This document shows, in pieces, positions 61,497 to 64,000 of a stretch of DNA of 64,000 nt. The stretch is from contig WTPW01000514.1 of NCBI GenBank assembly GCA_009809945.1, forward strand, positions 1-64,000, written 5' to 3'. Numbering within the stretch: position 1 is the stretch's first letter; each line of letters begins with the position of its first letter. The position numbers and the translations under genes are program-made. The notes under the pieces were generated by a model, which made no database searches, was not told where the DNA came from, and worked only from the letters and a program-made list of their open reading frames with translations. This DNA is from Gigaspora margarita. Its lineage: Eukaryota; Glomeromycota; Glomeromycetes; Diversisporales; Gigasporaceae.

Positions 61497-64000
61497 TTGT
61501 GTATGAAATAAAGAAAAAAATGCAAAAGGTTTTAGTTATTAAAGATTAAACAAAAAAATGTAATAAATGAGAATACGGAATGTGTATGGAAGAGAGAATT
61601 TAATGTGATAAAAGTATCAAATGAAGTTGATAGGAAAATTACGAAGAGGAAGATAGGAAATTAAATTTATTTAAATATTTTCAAGATAATTCTAATGTAA
61701 TCAATTTATTCTGCATATATCAAGTTATATTTAATTATTTCTTATTAACTACAAATGCTTTAAATATATTTGCTTTATCTAAAGTAATCAATTTTTTATA
61801 TATTACTTATGCAACTTTCAGAATATTATGATTTATAAATAAAATTCAACCATTTTTATATAATTTAAAGTTATTTAATATATTAAATACATTAGAAATA
61901 TTTCGCTATACTCGTTTACTGTTTTTAATAACTCTTGATTACTTCGAAATAAATTTACAATGCGCAATAAAGCGACTTCCTTAAATGTATTAGCCCCTAT
62001 CAAACTATAACCTTTATTACTATATTTAGGATAAGTGAAATATTTTTAAATAAATTAATTTGCTTGAAATCAAATGATGTCCATTTATAGAAAATTTCAC
62101 GAACATACATATTGTGCATTATTCTATTGTTACATAGAAGCATTCTAGATTTTTATGTAATCAGGGTTTTCAATATATTTATAAGTACTAAAGTAATTAA
62201 TATGTGAGGGGTTTATTAGAAGCGAAAAAAGTACCTTTTAGCAACTCAATCGTTGGCCCAATAAATTATAAGCTTTAATAACTTCTGACCACTTCGAATT
62301 AAATTTGATTCAGTTAAAACAATACGCAATACAGCAACTTCCTTAAATGTATTAGCCCTTATCAGACTATTATTCTTTTAACCTTTTATTACTAAATTTA
62401 GGATAAGCTAAATACTTTTTAAATGATGTCCATTTATAGAAAATTTCACGAACATGCATTATTCTATTGTTACATAGAAGCATTCTAGATTTTTATGTAA
62501 TCAGGGTTTTTTCAATATATTTTATAAGTACTAAAGTAATTGATTTGTAAGAGGTTTATTAGAAGCAAACAAAAGTAAAATTTTTACCTTTTTAGCAAGT
62601 CAATCGTTGGCCCAATAAATTATAAGCTTTAAAATATTTGCACGTTTGTGAAATAATTATAACTAAATTATATAGATAATAGATAGTAGTGAACTTTAAA
62701 AAATTCTAATAATTGAGAATTATTTCAAAATATTGCGAATATAATAGAAAAATTAAACATCAAAATTAAATATTTTATTAAATAATGAATAGCTTCAAAT
62801 AAACTGAATCAAAAATCTTTGAGTTTAATTGAATTGCATTTAAACACTATCAATTTTTTTAATACATTTTATACCGCTTAGATGTTATTCTGAAATATTC
62901 ATTATTTAATAATAAATATTTTAACTCGGTATTTGAAATAAATAAATATGATTCTATTTATTTCGAAATATTTCGAATAAATTTCAAATTAGTTGACGCT
63001 TACTGTTTACCTTTTTGACTTTTGTTTACTTTGTTTATTACTGTTAATAGTCTCGTAACGTTGCGAAAAAGATTCATTTAATTATTAGACCTACGATTAA
63101 ATTTCTCTTATTAAAAACTTTTTATTCGCTTCTAATAAGCCCTTACATATCAATAAATTTAGAATAAATAAATGTTGTTTGTATTTCTGATATATACTTT
63201 AAAGATTCGATTTATTGCGCAACATTTAAAATAAATCTAATTTATTTCGAAAATATTGATTTTGTAGTTCGAATATTTAACTGCAATTTTCCTATCCATC
63301 TTATTTGAACATTTTAAATTAATTTATTTCAAACTAATGCGAACTTATTCTCATATTTAAGTTTATAAGAAGGATTCATTGAATAGTCTAATTTAAATTT
63401 CTAGAATATTGATAGTTAGTTTAATAATTCGTCACTCGCATTTTTTTAATATTTCAAATATTTTTAATTATTTGAAAAATTACATAAGAAATTTCGAAAT
63501 ATTTTGAAATATTTTACGTAATATTTCGTAATTTACATATTGCACAAGTTTTCAAAATATTTTACATAATATTACAGTTTTTTTACATTTCATAAATTAT
63601 TCCAAAATATTTCGTTCTTTTAAATTTGCTGATGTTATAATATACTTTTTGGAAATAGAAGAATCTTTTATCAAAGATATCTCTATGAGTTCTTGACCAA
63701 ATTCGATGAAAATTTTTTTATTTGAATTCTATATATTTGTAGAATTCAAAGAAAAAAGTTTTATCAAATTTGGTCAAGAACTCGTAGAGATATCTTTGAT
63801 GAAAGATTTTTCTATTTTCAAAAATGTATATCACATACCAAAATTGAGAGAAATTTGAATCTAGTTGCAAATGAAAAATCTAAATATCTTCATCAATATT
63901 AATCCTTTTTTAATGAAATTTTAATAAAAACTCTCGAATACCTATTATATCAACTTACTTAGTCATGTTTTGGAGGTTTCATTTTGAGAAAGTGCTTTCA
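61497..64000. repeat. AT-rich region with tandem duplication and inverted repeat
   Basis: A unit of about 360 bp is duplicated in tandem (61926-62277 and 62278-62640). For example, cttccttaaatgtattagccc occurs at 61976 and 62338, and tcgttggcccaataaattat at 62249 and 62602. From 62950 to 63600 ttcgaaatatt-type palindromes are dense. From about 63640 to the window end the sequence is an inverted, diverged copy of 43540-44140, including a gaattc-centred palindrome (63660-63800). No gene. Confidence 0.65.

Overview
This window looks like an AT-rich nuclear segment of a fungus. The coding parts carry GT-AG introns, including two microexons of 6 and 7 nt. They encode fungal-type proteins: an Ssh4/Ear1-like SPRY adaptor, a Pns1-like transporter, an F-box/leucine-rich protein and a divergent HMG-box protein. 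Most of the remaining DNA is AT-rich spacer packed with small inverted-repeat elements and remnants of retrotransposons and DNA transposons. This pattern suggests an arbuscular mycorrhizal fungus (Glomeromycotina, Rhizophagus-like); that assignment is inference from family content and base composition, not from a database match.

Layout. 1-9.9 kb is gene-poor, with a 1-kb tRNA-headed SINE-like element (1931-2909), a 2.1-kb fold-back element (3108-5211) and one possible exon (7178-7388, minus). 10.0-15.4 kb holds a two-exon HMG-box-like gene (+), a gap at 11152-11243 and a three-exon F-box/LRR gene (+). 18.75-24.66 kb holds a five-exon SPRY/PPxY gene (+) converging on a six-exon inositol monophosphatase gene (-). 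25-34.4 kb is repeats only: miniature elements with 8-bp or TA target duplications, a ~310-bp tandem array and palindromic arrays. 34.46-37.29 kb is a twelve-exon Pns1/choline-transporter-like gene (+), converging on a five-exon degenerate zinc-finger gene (-, 37609-39369). 39.4-44.2 kb is again repeats, including a second SINE-like copy with a perfect 15-bp target duplication.

44-64 kb is a transposon-dominated block. It contains a decayed Plavaka-like (CACTA-related) transposase (+, 55699-59037). It also contains two decayed minus-strand copies (50484-52048 and 59733-61496) of an unrecognised protein family with basic, coiled-coil, conserved-core and acidic regions. A 5'-truncated LINE with a 16-bp target duplication (47061-50287) has landed in a tandemly repeated C-terminal exon cassette of this family. 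Sequences near 43.9 kb and at the right edge of the window are inverted copies of each other and may flank the block.

The host genes show no operon-like logic. The likely functions are ubiquitin-ligase adaptor (SPRY/PPxY), phosphate-ester hydrolysis (IMPase), membrane transport (Pns1-like), SCF substrate selection (F-box/LRR) and DNA binding (HMG-like, zinc-finger-like). All exon joins below were derived by hand from splice sites and reading phase; no transcript data were available.
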